Below are positions 24,620 through 32,700 of a DNA stretch of 59,515 nucleotides, piece by piece. This DNA comes from a virus, in IMG/VR virus record IMGVR_UViG_3300022699_000433, positions 1-59,515 of that record. One strand, written 5' to 3'. The position numbers and the translations under genes are program-made. The notes beneath the pieces were generated by a model. It did not search any database. It was given only the letters and a program-made list of their open reading frames with translations, and was not told the origin of the DNA. Each line of letters begins with the position of its first letter. The first letter of the stretch is position 1.

Positions 24620-26451
24620 ACCTGGAACAGCTGAAGCAGCTGGCCGCCATGGCTCCCGTGGAGGAGTCCCCCTATCCCCCCGCCCCCGCGCAAGGACCGA
24701 AGACCGCTTCCAGACGAGGCGAGGTCCGGCCTATGGAGAACACCCTCGGCACCCTTGAGCTGGGGGCGTACCTCACCCACTACGGCATCGACTACAAGAC
24801 CAAGCAGCAGGGTGCGCTGACCCTCTATCTACTCAAAGAGTGCGTCTTCGATCCCAACCACAGCCCCTACGAGGCCTCTATCTGCTATTCCCCTACCCCG
24901 CCGTTTCTGACCTACCAGTGTTTTCATCAAAGCTGCCGGGGCAAGACCTGGAAAGAAGCCCGGCGGGCGATCTCGGGCGCTGATTCGCTGGCCCCTTTCT
25001 GCGCCAACTACGATCCCCAGTGGAAGCAAAAGAAATCGGAGCTCGGTACCCGGTTGATGGTCGACCTGGATATCGGCCCGGTGGACCCTTTAGAGACAAG
25101 GAGTGATATCATGGTGCACGGACAACCCCTGCCCCCTCCGCGGGAAATAGACCCCCTGGAGTTCTTTGATCTGCGGGGCAAACGACCCCAGTTCGTCGAG
25201 AACTGGATGGCGAAGTACCTGGCCGCCCAGCTCGGACCGATCTGCTACACCGAGGGCGTGTATTGGCGCTATGAGGGAGGCGTGTGGAAGGAGTTTCCCC
25301 AGGAGGTGATCAGGCAGACGGCCCAGCAGGCCATGAAAGACAGAGTCAAGTCCACCTACATCGACAACAGCATGAAGATCCTGGCCGCCCTGGTGAAGCG
25401 CACCGAGGCCCAGTGGACGACCGACGACCGGTATGTCAACTGCAGAAACGGCATGGTGGACCTCAAGGAGGCCGCGCTCCTGCCGCATGACCCGGCCTAC
25501 CGGAGCAGGACCCAGATTCCCTGCAACTTCGACATGAACGCCACCTATGACCGGTGGCTGCGGTTCCTGGAGGAAGTGTTTCCCGAGGATGACCAGAAAA
25601 AGCCCGGCGAGCTCGGCAAGGCGGATCTGCTCCAGCAGTTCTTCGGCTATTGCCTGCTCGGTGACTGCCGGTACCAGAAGGCCTTGTTCTTATACGGGGT
25701 GGGTGCCAACGGCAAGAGTACGGCCATCAATGCCCTCATCTCCGTTTTGGGGATCGAGAACACCTCCACGCTCACCATCGAGGACATGTCGGAGCGGTTC
25801 ACCACCCATTTCCTCCAGGGGAAGCTCCTCAACTTCGCCACCGAGACCAACACCCGAAACCCCATGGACACCGAGAAGTTCAAGGCTGCGGTGCGGGGCG
25901 ATCCCCTGAAGGCCGAGCGGAAGTACGGCTCTCCCTACAACTTCTCACCCACGGCCAAGTGGGTGGTGGCCATGAACGAGGCCCCGGTCATCCCGGATAA
26001 GACCCCGGGGTTCACCCGGAGCATCATCGTGCTCGAGTTCAAGCACCGATTCGTGGGCGGCGAGATCGACTACGGCCTCGGCGAGAAGCTGGGCGCAGAG
26101 CGGGACGGGATCTTCATGTGGACCCTGTTCGGCCTGGAGCGGCTGCTCAAGCGAAACGGCTTTGCTATTCCCTCCAAGGTCGAAGAGGAAGGCCGGGAGT
26201 TTATGCGGGCGCTGAACCCCTTGCTGCTCTTTGTTGATGAGGAATGCACTATGGGACCCCAGGAGGAAGTAGGAAGCACCGAGTTCTACAATCGGTATAA
26301 GGAGTGGTGCAGCGACGGGCACAACCGGCCGCTCAGCAGGAACAAGTTCGCCGACCAGATCCTCATGCACTGGCCGGAAGTGACCAAGGGATGGATTGGA
26401 GAGACGACGCAAAGGAAACGTGGCTTCAAGGGGATAGGGTTAAAAGTCTAA
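24616..26451 (+). CDS. D5/P4-type SF3 replicative helicase
   Basis: 611 aa from GTG. The N-terminus (about 35-120) holds Cys/His residues (ECVFDPNH, CYSP, CFHQSC) suggesting a zinc-binding primase-associated domain. The D5_N region follows, then SF3 Walker A GVGANGKST near residues 361-369, motif B around LLNFATETN, and motif C in WVVAMNEAP. A poxvirus D5-like C-terminal domain ends the protein. With the AEP primase it forms a primase-helicase pair; a likely origin lies 220 bases downstream. Confidence 0.88.
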   Translation: MNLEQLKQLAAMAPVEESPYPPAPAQGPKTASRRGEVRPMENTLGTLELGAYLTHYGIDYKTKQQGALTLYLLKECVFDPNHSPYEASICYSPTPPFLTYQCFHQSCRGKTWKEARRAISGADSLAPFCANYDPQWKQKKSELGTRLMVDLDIGPVDPLETRSDIMVHGQPLPPPREIDPLEFFDLRGKRPQFVENWMAKYLAAQLGPICYTEGVYWRYEGGVWKEFPQEVIRQTAQQAMKDRVKSTYIDNSMKILAALVKRTEAQWTTDDRYVNCRNGMVDLKEAALLPHDPAYRSRTQIPCNFDMNATYDRWLRFLEEVFPEDDQKKPGELGKADLLQQFFGYCLLGDCRYQKALFLYGVGANGKSTAINALISVLGIENTSTLTIEDMSERFTTHFLQGKLLNFATETNTRNPMDTEKFKAAVRGDPLKAERKYGSPYNFSPTAKWVVAMNEAPVIPDKTPGFTRSIIVLEFKHRFVGGEIDYGLGEKLGAERDGIFMWTLFGLERLLKRNGFAIPSKVEEEGREFMRALNPLLLFVDEECTMGPQEEVGSTEFYNRYKEWCSDGHNRPLSRNKFADQILMHWPEVTKGWIGETTQRKRGFKGIGLKV

Positions 26452-26674
26452 TGATTCAGTGAGGAATAAAGGACAGTATCGTCTGCTTCTGGGCTTCCCT
26501 CTCTCTTGCATTTTTCTAATGACCGATTTGAGGGTGTGAGAATGAAAAAGGTGCACGTTTTTGAACTATCTTCTTGCATGGATTTGCCTAATGAGAACGG
26601 AACTATAGGAATTCCTGAAAACCCGCGCCCCTTCTGCGTTTTGTAATTTTGACCAACCAAAAAGTGAATAAAGC

Positions 26675-26820
26675 GGTGCACGTTCTGCACGTTCTGCACG
26701 GTTTTTTTCTATTTTATTTTTTCTGTGTACTTCATTTGATCGCGCATAGGTATAAAAATACAAAGTAAAAAAATAGATTAAGATAGGTAAAAAGCGTGCA
26801 GAACGTGCAGAACGTGCACC
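26675..26820. repeat. Perfect 26-bp inverted repeat of 9-bp iterons: putative replication origin
   Basis: The left arm (26675-26700) begins GGTGCACGTTCTGCACG and the right arm (26795-26820) is its exact reverse complement. Each arm contains a 9-base unit (GTGCAGAAC or its complement) repeated head to tail. The 94 bases between are strongly AT-rich with A and T runs. A further single copy, GGTGCACGTTTTTGAAC, is at 26550. Iterons flanking an AT-rich segment next to a primase-helicase pair are what a phage/plasmid origin would look like; protein binding is inferred. Confidence 0.75.
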
Positions 26821-26913
26821 TTCAGGTTCGAGTTGAGATCCAACAATGACTTAAATGATGGCTGCCGTGTATATTTCTGGGGTGCGATTGCAGACCGGAG
26901 GAGATCAATTCAG

Positions 26914-27039
26914 ATGAGAAGGCGACAGCTGGGCGGTATCTCTCATAAAATGAGAGGGGGAGGGGAAGCCATAAGGGCAAAGCGGCTCGCCGCCGCAATG
27001 GCTCAACATCATTTCATGGTTGCCGCGGATATGAATTGA
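26914..27039 (+). CDS. Possible small basic protein near the origin
   Basis: 41 aa, basic N-terminus (MRRRQLGGISHKMRGGG). GGAGGAGA lies about ten bases upstream. A 7-bp hairpin (26940-26956, CTCTCAT with ATGAGAG) falls inside it. It may be chance. Bases 26821-26913 hold no other gene. Confidence 0.3.
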   Translation: MRRRQLGGISHKMRGGGEAIRAKRLAAAMAQHHFMVAADMN

Positions 27040-27122
27040 ACCGGGCTCACGATATGAATTTGAAGCGCCGAGCTCGGGCTCCTCCCCTTCCAGGTTCACT
27101 TAGAGGAAAAAGCAGGCATGAG

Positions 27123-27177
27123 ACCTGGTCCAGGAGTATGAAGAGGATCGCCCACAAGAGGGATTCTTGGACCAGGT
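27123..27177. repeat. 10-bp inverted repeat
   Basis: ACCTGGTCCA at 27123-27132 is repeated in inverse orientation at 27168-27177 with 35 bases between. It could form a stem-loop or be a protein-binding site before the recombinase gene. Confidence 0.4.
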
Positions 27178-27247
27178 GAAAAAGAGGCGAAAATGGGCGT
27201 TTTTTCATCCGATGCAATGAATAAAAACGATCGTTTTTCTTACTCCC

Positions 27248-27328
27248 TGACTGTCAAAGAATATCCTTTACATCATTATATGAATGATGGTAATATCAGC
27301 CCGAAATGGAGGTTTTCTTTGACAGTCA
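27248..27328. promoter_or_regulatory. Nested inverted repeats upstream of the recombinase, candidate recombination site
   Basis: TGACTGTCAAAGAA at 27248-27261 is inverted perfectly at 27315-27328. Between them is a second dyad, CATCATT (27271) and AATGATG (27283). Serine resolvases act at sites made of inverted subsites next to their own gene, so this 81-base stretch ending 19 bases before the ATG is a candidate res-like site or autoregulatory operator. Confidence 0.55.
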
Positions 27329-27347
27329 CTGGAAAGGGAGACAAAAC

Positions 27348-27947
27348 ATGGCAAAAGTCACAGCATACATCCGGGTGAGCAGCGACAAGCAAGACGTCGA
27401 GAATCAGCGTCTTGAGATCCTCAAGCTGGCCAACGAACAAGACCTCGGTTCAGTCACCTTCATCGAGGAGACCATCTCCGGGAGAAAGTCCTGGCATGAG
27501 CGTAGGCTTGCCCAGGTGATCGAAGAGCTCAAAGAAGGCGATGCGCTCATCGTGGCCGAGCTCTCCAGGCTCGGGAGATCCATGTTGGAGATCATGGAAA
27601 TCCTCAGTATGGCCACCCAGCGGTATATCAAGGTCTACGCCTCCAAGGGCAACTGGCAGCTCGACGGATCGATGCAGTCCAAGATCATCGCCATGGTCCT
27701 GGCCATGGCAGCCGAAATAGAGCGGGATTTGATATCGCAGCGCACCAAAGCGGCCCTGGCCACCAAGAAGGCAGCCGGCGTCAAGCTGGGAAGACCTTCC
27801 GGGCCTGGCAAGTCCAAGCTTGATCCCCGGAAAGATGAGATCCTGGAGCTCCTGGAACTCGGGGTAACAAAAAAGAGAGTAGCCCAAAAGATGGAAACCA
27901 ACGTCGGTAATTTAAATCATTGGCTGAAGAAGCGGGCCTTGGGGTGA
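27348..27947 (+). CDS. Serine recombinase (resolvase/invertase family)
   Basis: 199 aa from ATG 27348, preceded by GGGAGA; an upstream ATG at 27306 lies inside the inverted repeat. YIRVSSDKQDVENQR carries the nucleophilic Ser near residue 10, ELSRLGRS the conserved Arg region, and AAEIERDLISQRTKAALATK the E helix; a short helix-turn-helix ends the protein. It may resolve multimers of the phage genome or invert or excise DNA. It lies between the putative origin and the cargo region, which fits a plasmid-like replicon stage. Confidence 0.88.
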   Translation: MAKVTAYIRVSSDKQDVENQRLEILKLANEQDLGSVTFIEETISGRKSWHERRLAQVIEELKEGDALIVAELSRLGRSMLEIMEILSMATQRYIKVYASKGNWQLDGSMQSKIIAMVLAMAAEIERDLISQRTKAALATKKAAGVKLGRPSGPGKSKLDPRKDEILELLELGVTKKRVAQKMETNVGNLNHWLKKRALG

Positions 27948-28638
27948 GCGCCACGCTGAACTGGCTGCTGGGAGTTGAGTTTGAGGCAAGACAAGAAGAG
28001 GATTTTAGAAACGTCGAAAATCGGAAATCCGGGGATCGGAGTCCCGTCCCCCGTCATCACCTTGGCTGCTGTGGAAATTTGCCAACTTTTTACTCTCACC
28101 TATATCCTTGATCGAAATTAAGGGGAAGAGGGGAAGTTGATAATATGTGTTATCACGATAAGCAATTGAGCTTTATGATCCATTCTCCATGAAACGAAGA
28201 AAACAATCTGCGAATGGGCATGGTTTTAGAAACCAAAAAAAGATATTAATCCCCACCTCGCTGCCCATTAGGCTTTTATAGCTGAATGATATCCAAAGAT
28301 ATCTAGTCTGTTCTCAAATCTGGATCGTGGCAAGAGATCCGCAATCCTACTGTATCCAACTAGACCACAATATCTTGAAGTTAAGGCTATTTTTCTAGTA
28401 TAGTGGAAATGATCATTTTTAACTGGCACCCAGACATCAGCAGAATTGTTGAATTTGTCGGAATTCAAGGATAATGCAAGTATTGTTGACCGCAATGGAG
28501 GCTTCGAAGGTTCAGGTTTATTTGGGTATATGTCTTAAATTTGACAAAACTAAAGGTTAGGAAATCAAGTCGAAAAAATGAGGATCGTGGTTGTATTCAT
28601 CTCGATTATAAAAACCATCCGAGTGGAGAACCGAAAAG
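27948..28638. other. Non-coding stretch at the left edge of the cargo region
   Basis: No convincing gene. The notable content is the first copy of a 50-base direct repeat (28285-28334). Base composition becomes AT-rich from about 28.1 kb. Confidence 0.5.
28285..28334 (+). repeat. 50-bp direct repeat, left copy
   Basis: It begins AATGATATCCAAAGAT and ends TCTGGATCGTGGCAAG, matching 31590-31639 at 46 of 50 positions in the same orientation. The pair encloses the three plus-strand cargo genes. Confidence 0.8.
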
Positions 28639-29361
28639 ATGGCAAACAAGGAAAAAGGTAAAGTCAAAAAATCACGGAAAATCTTTATCTCAACGGCACA
28701 CATCATCCTCCCGCACATAATCGGGAAGCTCGACTACATGGAGCGTTTCAAATACTTCACTATCTCCGCAATCGAGAGTGAGAAGAAGGACATCCAGGAA
28801 AGCTTTGCCAAAGCTACTGATGGGAAGAACGAGGAGGAGATTGAAAGGTATATGGACTGGGCAGGCGAGGACTACTACCTGGTCAAGGATATATTCTCCA
28901 AAATCAGTCTGAACTCCTTTGTCATTATACTTTATTCTTATATAGAGGATGGACTCAACACCTTTAGCGATGTCCTATATTCTGACCAGAGACAGAAGTG
29001 CAAAGTGCACGGTGGCAACCCTATCCAGATCAGGTATATTGATATGAAAGGGAAAGGTATCGACCGAGCCAAGGTCTACCTTGAAAAGGTATTCGGAGTT
29101 GACCTCCAGGCCGGAATGCAATCTTGGCAGGAGATAAAGGCCTTGCAGAAAATTCGGAACGTCATTGTCCATGAAGATGGTTGGGCAAGCGACGACATGC
29201 CAAATGATTCATGCATAAAGGATTGCATGAAGAAGGGGCAGATAGAGATTGAGCGAAGAAGTGACGGAAGACTTGGTAAAGTCATCGTAAAGTCAGGGTA
29301 TCTCGACCGTATTCTTGAGCAGACAAAATTATTTTTCAGTAATATAAAATGGCAAGACTGA
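28639..29361 (+). CDS. Protein with HEPN-like RNase motif
   Basis: 240 aa. KIRNVIVHEDGW near residue 173 gives R-N-V-I-V-H, the Rx4H signature of HEPN ribonucleases that are common in abortive defence systems. The rest is helical with charged segments and no membrane helix. GGAGAACC upstream is a usable ribosome site. The next gene starts 40 bases after the stop, so the two may act together. No confident family name. Confidence 0.5.
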   Translation: MANKEKGKVKKSRKIFISTAHIILPHIIGKLDYMERFKYFTISAIESEKKDIQESFAKATDGKNEEEIERYMDWAGEDYYLVKDIFSKISLNSFVIILYSYIEDGLNTFSDVLYSDQRQKCKVHGGNPIQIRYIDMKGKGIDRAKVYLEKVFGVDLQAGMQSWQEIKALQKIRNVIVHEDGWASDDMPNDSCIKDCMKKGQIEIERRSDGRLGKVIVKSGYLDRILEQTKLFFSNIKWQD

Positions 29362-29401
29362 TGAGATGCAAAAAACATATAGGTAACATTAGGAAAATAA
29401 C

Positions 29402-30220
29402 ATGCCAAAAGTAGTTCCTAGCCAAGTTGTTGAAGTAATAGATCAAGTCTTTCCTAATGCAAAGGATCAAAAAGATACTAAGCAGAATCGTTTTTCTATT
29501 GGTAGAACATACCAAAATGAATTGGCGGCAATAGTTGAGCTTGTCGATCAGATTCCAGCAGAGTTGATAAAGCTTGACCCAAAAGATTACACAGCCCTCC
29601 AATTGGCTGTTACTGCAATAGAAAATACATTACCTACATGGAAACGACGCGAATATGGATTGGATTGTATACATGGTCATGGAAACCTCAACCCCGTTAC
29701 AATAATCAGAAATGCTCTTTCCGAATGCCCAGATGAAGGGGTATCAAAATCGGTATCTGATTTAACCTTTATATCCGTTCAAGAGTTGAGAGAAAGCCTG
29801 CGAATCGACATTAGCTCAGCAAATCAGGCATTTCAAAATGGTGAATGGAAAGCCGCTACTGTACTTGCTGGAGCAACAATCGAAGCTATTTTGCTATATG
29901 TACTGCATACGGTGCAGGATTCCGATCCGTCCAAAATATCATCATCTATAACCACACTTGTTTCAAATGATATTCTTGGGAGTTCTCCCGGGAATGATCT
30001 TGATAAATGGTCACTCCATCCATTAACAGAAGTTGCCGCCGACCTCAGCTTGATTAGAGAGGAAACTGCAATTCAAATAAGGATAGCACGTGACTTTAGA
30101 AATCTTATTCATCCTGGGGTTTCTGTGCGAAAAAACATAGTTTGCAATAGAGGAACAGCACTTTCAGCATTAGCAGCACTTGAGCATACTATAAATGATC
30201 TAAGTGCAAATTCACCGTAA
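29402..30220 (+). CDS. Helical protein with C-terminal HEPN-like motif
   Basis: 272 aa. The N-terminal half resembles helical proteins of unknown function. Near residue 230 ARDFRNLIHPG contains R-x6-H with the usual HP, as in HEPN-like or DUF domains that follow RN-IHP patterns. An attC-like palindrome starts 17 bases after its stop, which marks it as a cassette-type gene. A role in defence is a guess from motif and setting. Confidence 0.45.
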   Translation: MPKVVPSQVVEVIDQVFPNAKDQKDTKQNRFSIGRTYQNELAAIVELVDQIPAELIKLDPKDYTALQLAVTAIENTLPTWKRREYGLDCIHGHGNLNPVTIIRNALSECPDEGVSKSVSDLTFISVQELRESLRIDISSANQAFQNGEWKAATVLAGATIEAILLYVLHTVQDSDPSKISSSITTLVSNDILGSSPGNDLDKWSLHPLTEVAADLSLIREETAIQIRIARDFRNLIHPGVSVRKNIVCNRGTALSALAALEHTINDLSANSP

Positions 30221-30236
30221 ACTGGATTGAAGCAAT

Positions 30237-30309
30237 GTTTAACATCAGCTTTGAGAAGGATGCTCATTCCACCTCGCTTCATTCGCATCTCTCAAGCTTG
30301 TCGTTATGC
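30237..30309 (+). other. attC-like site c
   Basis: 73 bases bounded by GTTTAAC (fits RYYYAAC) and GTTATGC, an imperfect palindrome. The inner arms AGCTTTGAGAAGGATGC and GCATCTCTCAAGCT pair with extrahelical bases, a hallmark of folded attC sites. It begins 17 bases after the gene at 29402 and precedes the FRG gene, the normal cassette layout on the plus strand. Confidence 0.65.
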
Positions 30310-30378
30310 GGATGTTTCTTTTTCTGTGATCTTTGACCGGAAATCATCTTAATATATTTTAATAGAGGGTTCTATATA

Positions 30379-31137
30379 ATGAAAAATAATTTAATAAAAT
30401 CAATTGAGGTATTCATAGAGCAAATTGTAGAATGCCGAGATAAATGGACAACCAAAGGAAGGCCGTGGTTCAGAGGCCAAAGAATAGATAGGCCATTACT
30501 TCCCCGATTATTCAGAGAACATTATGATGAGAATGAACTTGTTCAGATATTTAGGATGAAAGCTCCTATGCTATATGAAACACCAAATAAAAGCGAATGG
30601 GATAAATGGCTGTGCCTTATGCAGCATTCAGGTGCCCCCACAAGATTACTTGATTGGACAGAAGGAGCGTTGATTGCCTTATATTTTGCAATATATAAAT
30701 TTAACAAAAAAAACAGTAAACCTGTTGTATGGATGATGGACCCATTAATCCTTAATCAAATATCAATTGGTCAATTGATATACCCGCTTTCATTTTCTGG
30801 GCCGGGAATAAAAAATTTTCATTATGCATTTGAGAAAAGTTTAGACGCCTACGAAAAACCGGTAGCTCTTTATCCTGTAGAAGTCCATATAAGAATGAGT
30901 GTCCAAAAGAGTTGTTTCACTATACATGGAATTGACAACCGTAGTATAGAAGAGATTTTCTCTAATACTCATTTATTAAAGGAGAATTATTTAGTTAAAT
31001 TTAACATAGATATTAATTCTTGCGAAGAAATGTTGTCTATATTGAAGACCCTAGGCATTTCCCATTCCACTCTTTTCCCCGACATTGACGGTCTTGGATT
31101 TGAATTATCACAATATAAAATGATTGAAGCCAATTGA
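30379..31137 (+). CDS. FRG-domain protein
   Basis: 252 aa. WFRGQRIDRPLLPRLFRE near residues 27-44 and LMQHSGAPTRLLDWTEG near 80-96, followed by ALYFAIY, are the conserved blocks of the FRG domain. This small family is frequent on mobile elements and in candidate defence loci, with no settled activity. The protein consists mainly of the domain. It is AT-rich and follows attC-like site c by 70 bases; I found no attC after its own stop. Confidence 0.8.
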   Translation: MKNNLIKSIEVFIEQIVECRDKWTTKGRPWFRGQRIDRPLLPRLFREHYDENELVQIFRMKAPMLYETPNKSEWDKWLCLMQHSGAPTRLLDWTEGALIALYFAIYKFNKKNSKPVVWMMDPLILNQISIGQLIYPLSFSGPGIKNFHYAFEKSLDAYEKPVALYPVEVHIRMSVQKSCFTIHGIDNRSIEEIFSNTHLLKENYLVKFNIDINSCEEMLSILKTLGISHSTLFPDIDGLGFELSQYKMIEAN

Positions 31138-31423
31138 GATGAAAAAATTACGATTTCTGCTATATTAGTAGCCACAGATATTTAGGTATTATCATTCAGC
31201 TCATAAGAAAATCAATTTCTGCAAATTAAAGAATACGATAAAGATTAATGAAATATATCGATATTCAAGTGTGATTATCCTATTCTTGAGTTACAACCAG
31301 CTTTTACGTATCAATCATATCAGAAGTAATCATTAGCGACACCGCAACATATTGTATAGCCCGGATCACGGCCAAAAGCTGCGATCACTGCTATATAGGG
31401 CAGTTTTCTTTTCAGCCTTGAAA

Positions 31424-31487
31424 CCTGAGATTTCCACTGGAAACCTGAAAATATCAGCCACCCCAAACCCCTGTGATCTGTCTGCCC
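31424..31487 (+). repeat. Dispersed repeat, copy 2
   Basis: About 64 bases matching 16229-16291 at roughly 55 positions. Being inside the prophage cargo while copy 1 lies on the other side of the attachment site suggests a genome-wide repeat of this host, captured with the cargo. Confidence 0.7.
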
Positions 31488-31589
31488 CATCCGGATTGTG
31501 TCTCTCATTGCCGGTAGTCTGCGATTTTGGGCAAGAATCAATAACACTGAATTTATGAGCGAGCTCCTCGCTGGCGAATACGTTAACTA

Positions 31590-31639
31590 AATGATATTCA
31601 AAGATCTCTGGTCTGTTCTCAAGTCTGGATCGTGGCAAG
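31590..31639 (+). repeat. 50-bp direct repeat, right copy
   Basis: 46 of 50 positions identical to 28285-28334, same orientation. The two copies are 3.3 kb apart. Confidence 0.8.
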
Positions 31640-31826
31640 GTGTCTTAAACTAAAACTTATCAATTTTCACTACTCAAAATCTTTCATCTAGATTGTATGT
31701 GCCTTTTCTATGGTGGGATTTTACTAATATGTTGTTGTCTTTCTCTCTTCTATTTCTCCTCTACTCCACCACTACGCCCGCCTCGCCCTCTCTCGCTTTG
31801 CTCGCTCGGCCCGTATTGAGATTTGT

Positions 31827-32516
31827 TTAAGGTGAATGATCTGTTGCAGAAATTCTTATCTTTTCCTTTGCTTTTTCAAAATCGTCTGTGCATCCACCAT
31901 TCCATTCAATATAAAAATATTGAGAATTAGATTTAGCGTTTTCCGCAAATACTTTTATTTCGAAACAATATTTTCCGGGACCAAATGCAGATCTTTGGCC
32001 AGTAGTGGGAGATTCATCCGAAAGAATGAATTTATCAGGATGCGTAGTCCTGAACATGCCAAGAGCAAATTGATAGGGCTTTCTAGGTATTAAATTTCTT
32101 TCACCTCCACCTCCAAAAGCCCACAGGAGATTTTTTGGAAGCCAATTTATGTCTTTTACCCACTTCCCCGCCTTATTATCCCATACAGATAGTATTACTG
32201 GTTGGCAGCTGTTAGCCAGTGTTTTGCCGTTATTAATGAGGGGTATAGTAATCGGATAACTAAATCCAGCTTGTTCGTTTTTTCTATTGAGTAATGGTGC
32301 TTGCCGAAAATATGGAGGCTCTTGTTCAAATGGCATGAATTCCAAGATAGGACGGTTAAACCGGATAAGTATCCCTTGTTGAAAAACAGCCCAAACAACC
32401 GCAGAGACAGTACCTATAGCCGCCATTGCTATCCAAAATAAACGACCGAAACATATTGCACCAACCACAATTATAGCAAGAATTAGTATAACTGATCCGA
32501 TTATGATTGCAGTCAA
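31827..32516 (-). CDS. Membrane-anchored hypothetical protein
   Basis: 229 aa starting at TTG 32516, with TTGGAG eight bases upstream. Two adjacent N-terminal transmembrane helices (MTAIIIGSVILILAIIVVGA and LFWIAMAAIGTVSAVVWAV) lead to a soluble beta-rich domain of about 170 residues with Trp, Gly and Tyr. That layout suggests a membrane anchor with a sensor-like domain on one side. No family recognised. It converges on the FRG gene. Confidence 0.55.
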   Translation of the reverse strand: MTAIIIGSVILILAIIVVGAICFGRLFWIAMAAIGTVSAVVWAVFQQGILIRFNRPILEFMPFEQEPPYFRQAPLLNRKNEQAGFSYPITIPLINNGKTLANSCQPVILSVWDNKAGKWVKDINWLPKNLLWAFGGGGERNLIPRKPYQFALGMFRTTHPDKFILSDESPTTGQRSAFGPGKYCFEIKVFAENAKSNSQYFYIEWNGGCTDDFEKAKEKIRISATDHSP

Positions 32517-32700
32517 TCGTTTGCTCCAACACTCTTTATAGATTCTCTACCCCCCGGCCGGTCACAAGACTCGGGACGCTATGTCCCTCTCGAAATGCTC
32601 CAATGCAAAAGTCATTCGTACCTGGTTGAATCCGATCCTACGAAGCAACATGATATAAAACGGCGAGCGAGTAATTCCTTTTTACGGGATTGATCTAATC

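Larger units (their letters stand above)
31138..31826. other. Non-coding stretch between convergent cargo genes
   Basis: No gene is supported. It holds the second dispersed-repeat copy (31424-31487), a small hairpin AGCGAG/CTCGCT near 31560, and the right copy of the 50-base direct repeat (31590-31639). Confidence 0.5.

Noticed and set aside
27193-27378. 61-codon plus-strand frame before the recombinase
   Set aside because: It runs across the inverted repeats and overlaps the recombinase start without a ribosome site.
28354-28384. ATCCAAC...GTTAAGG pair, considered as an attC site
   Set aside because: The internal bases do not form a palindrome.
31366-31638. Minus-strand 90-codon frame between the FRG gene and the membrane protein
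   Set aside because: It spans both repeat types and has no ribosome site; similar peptides arise because the repeats are related, so I treat it as repeat DNA.
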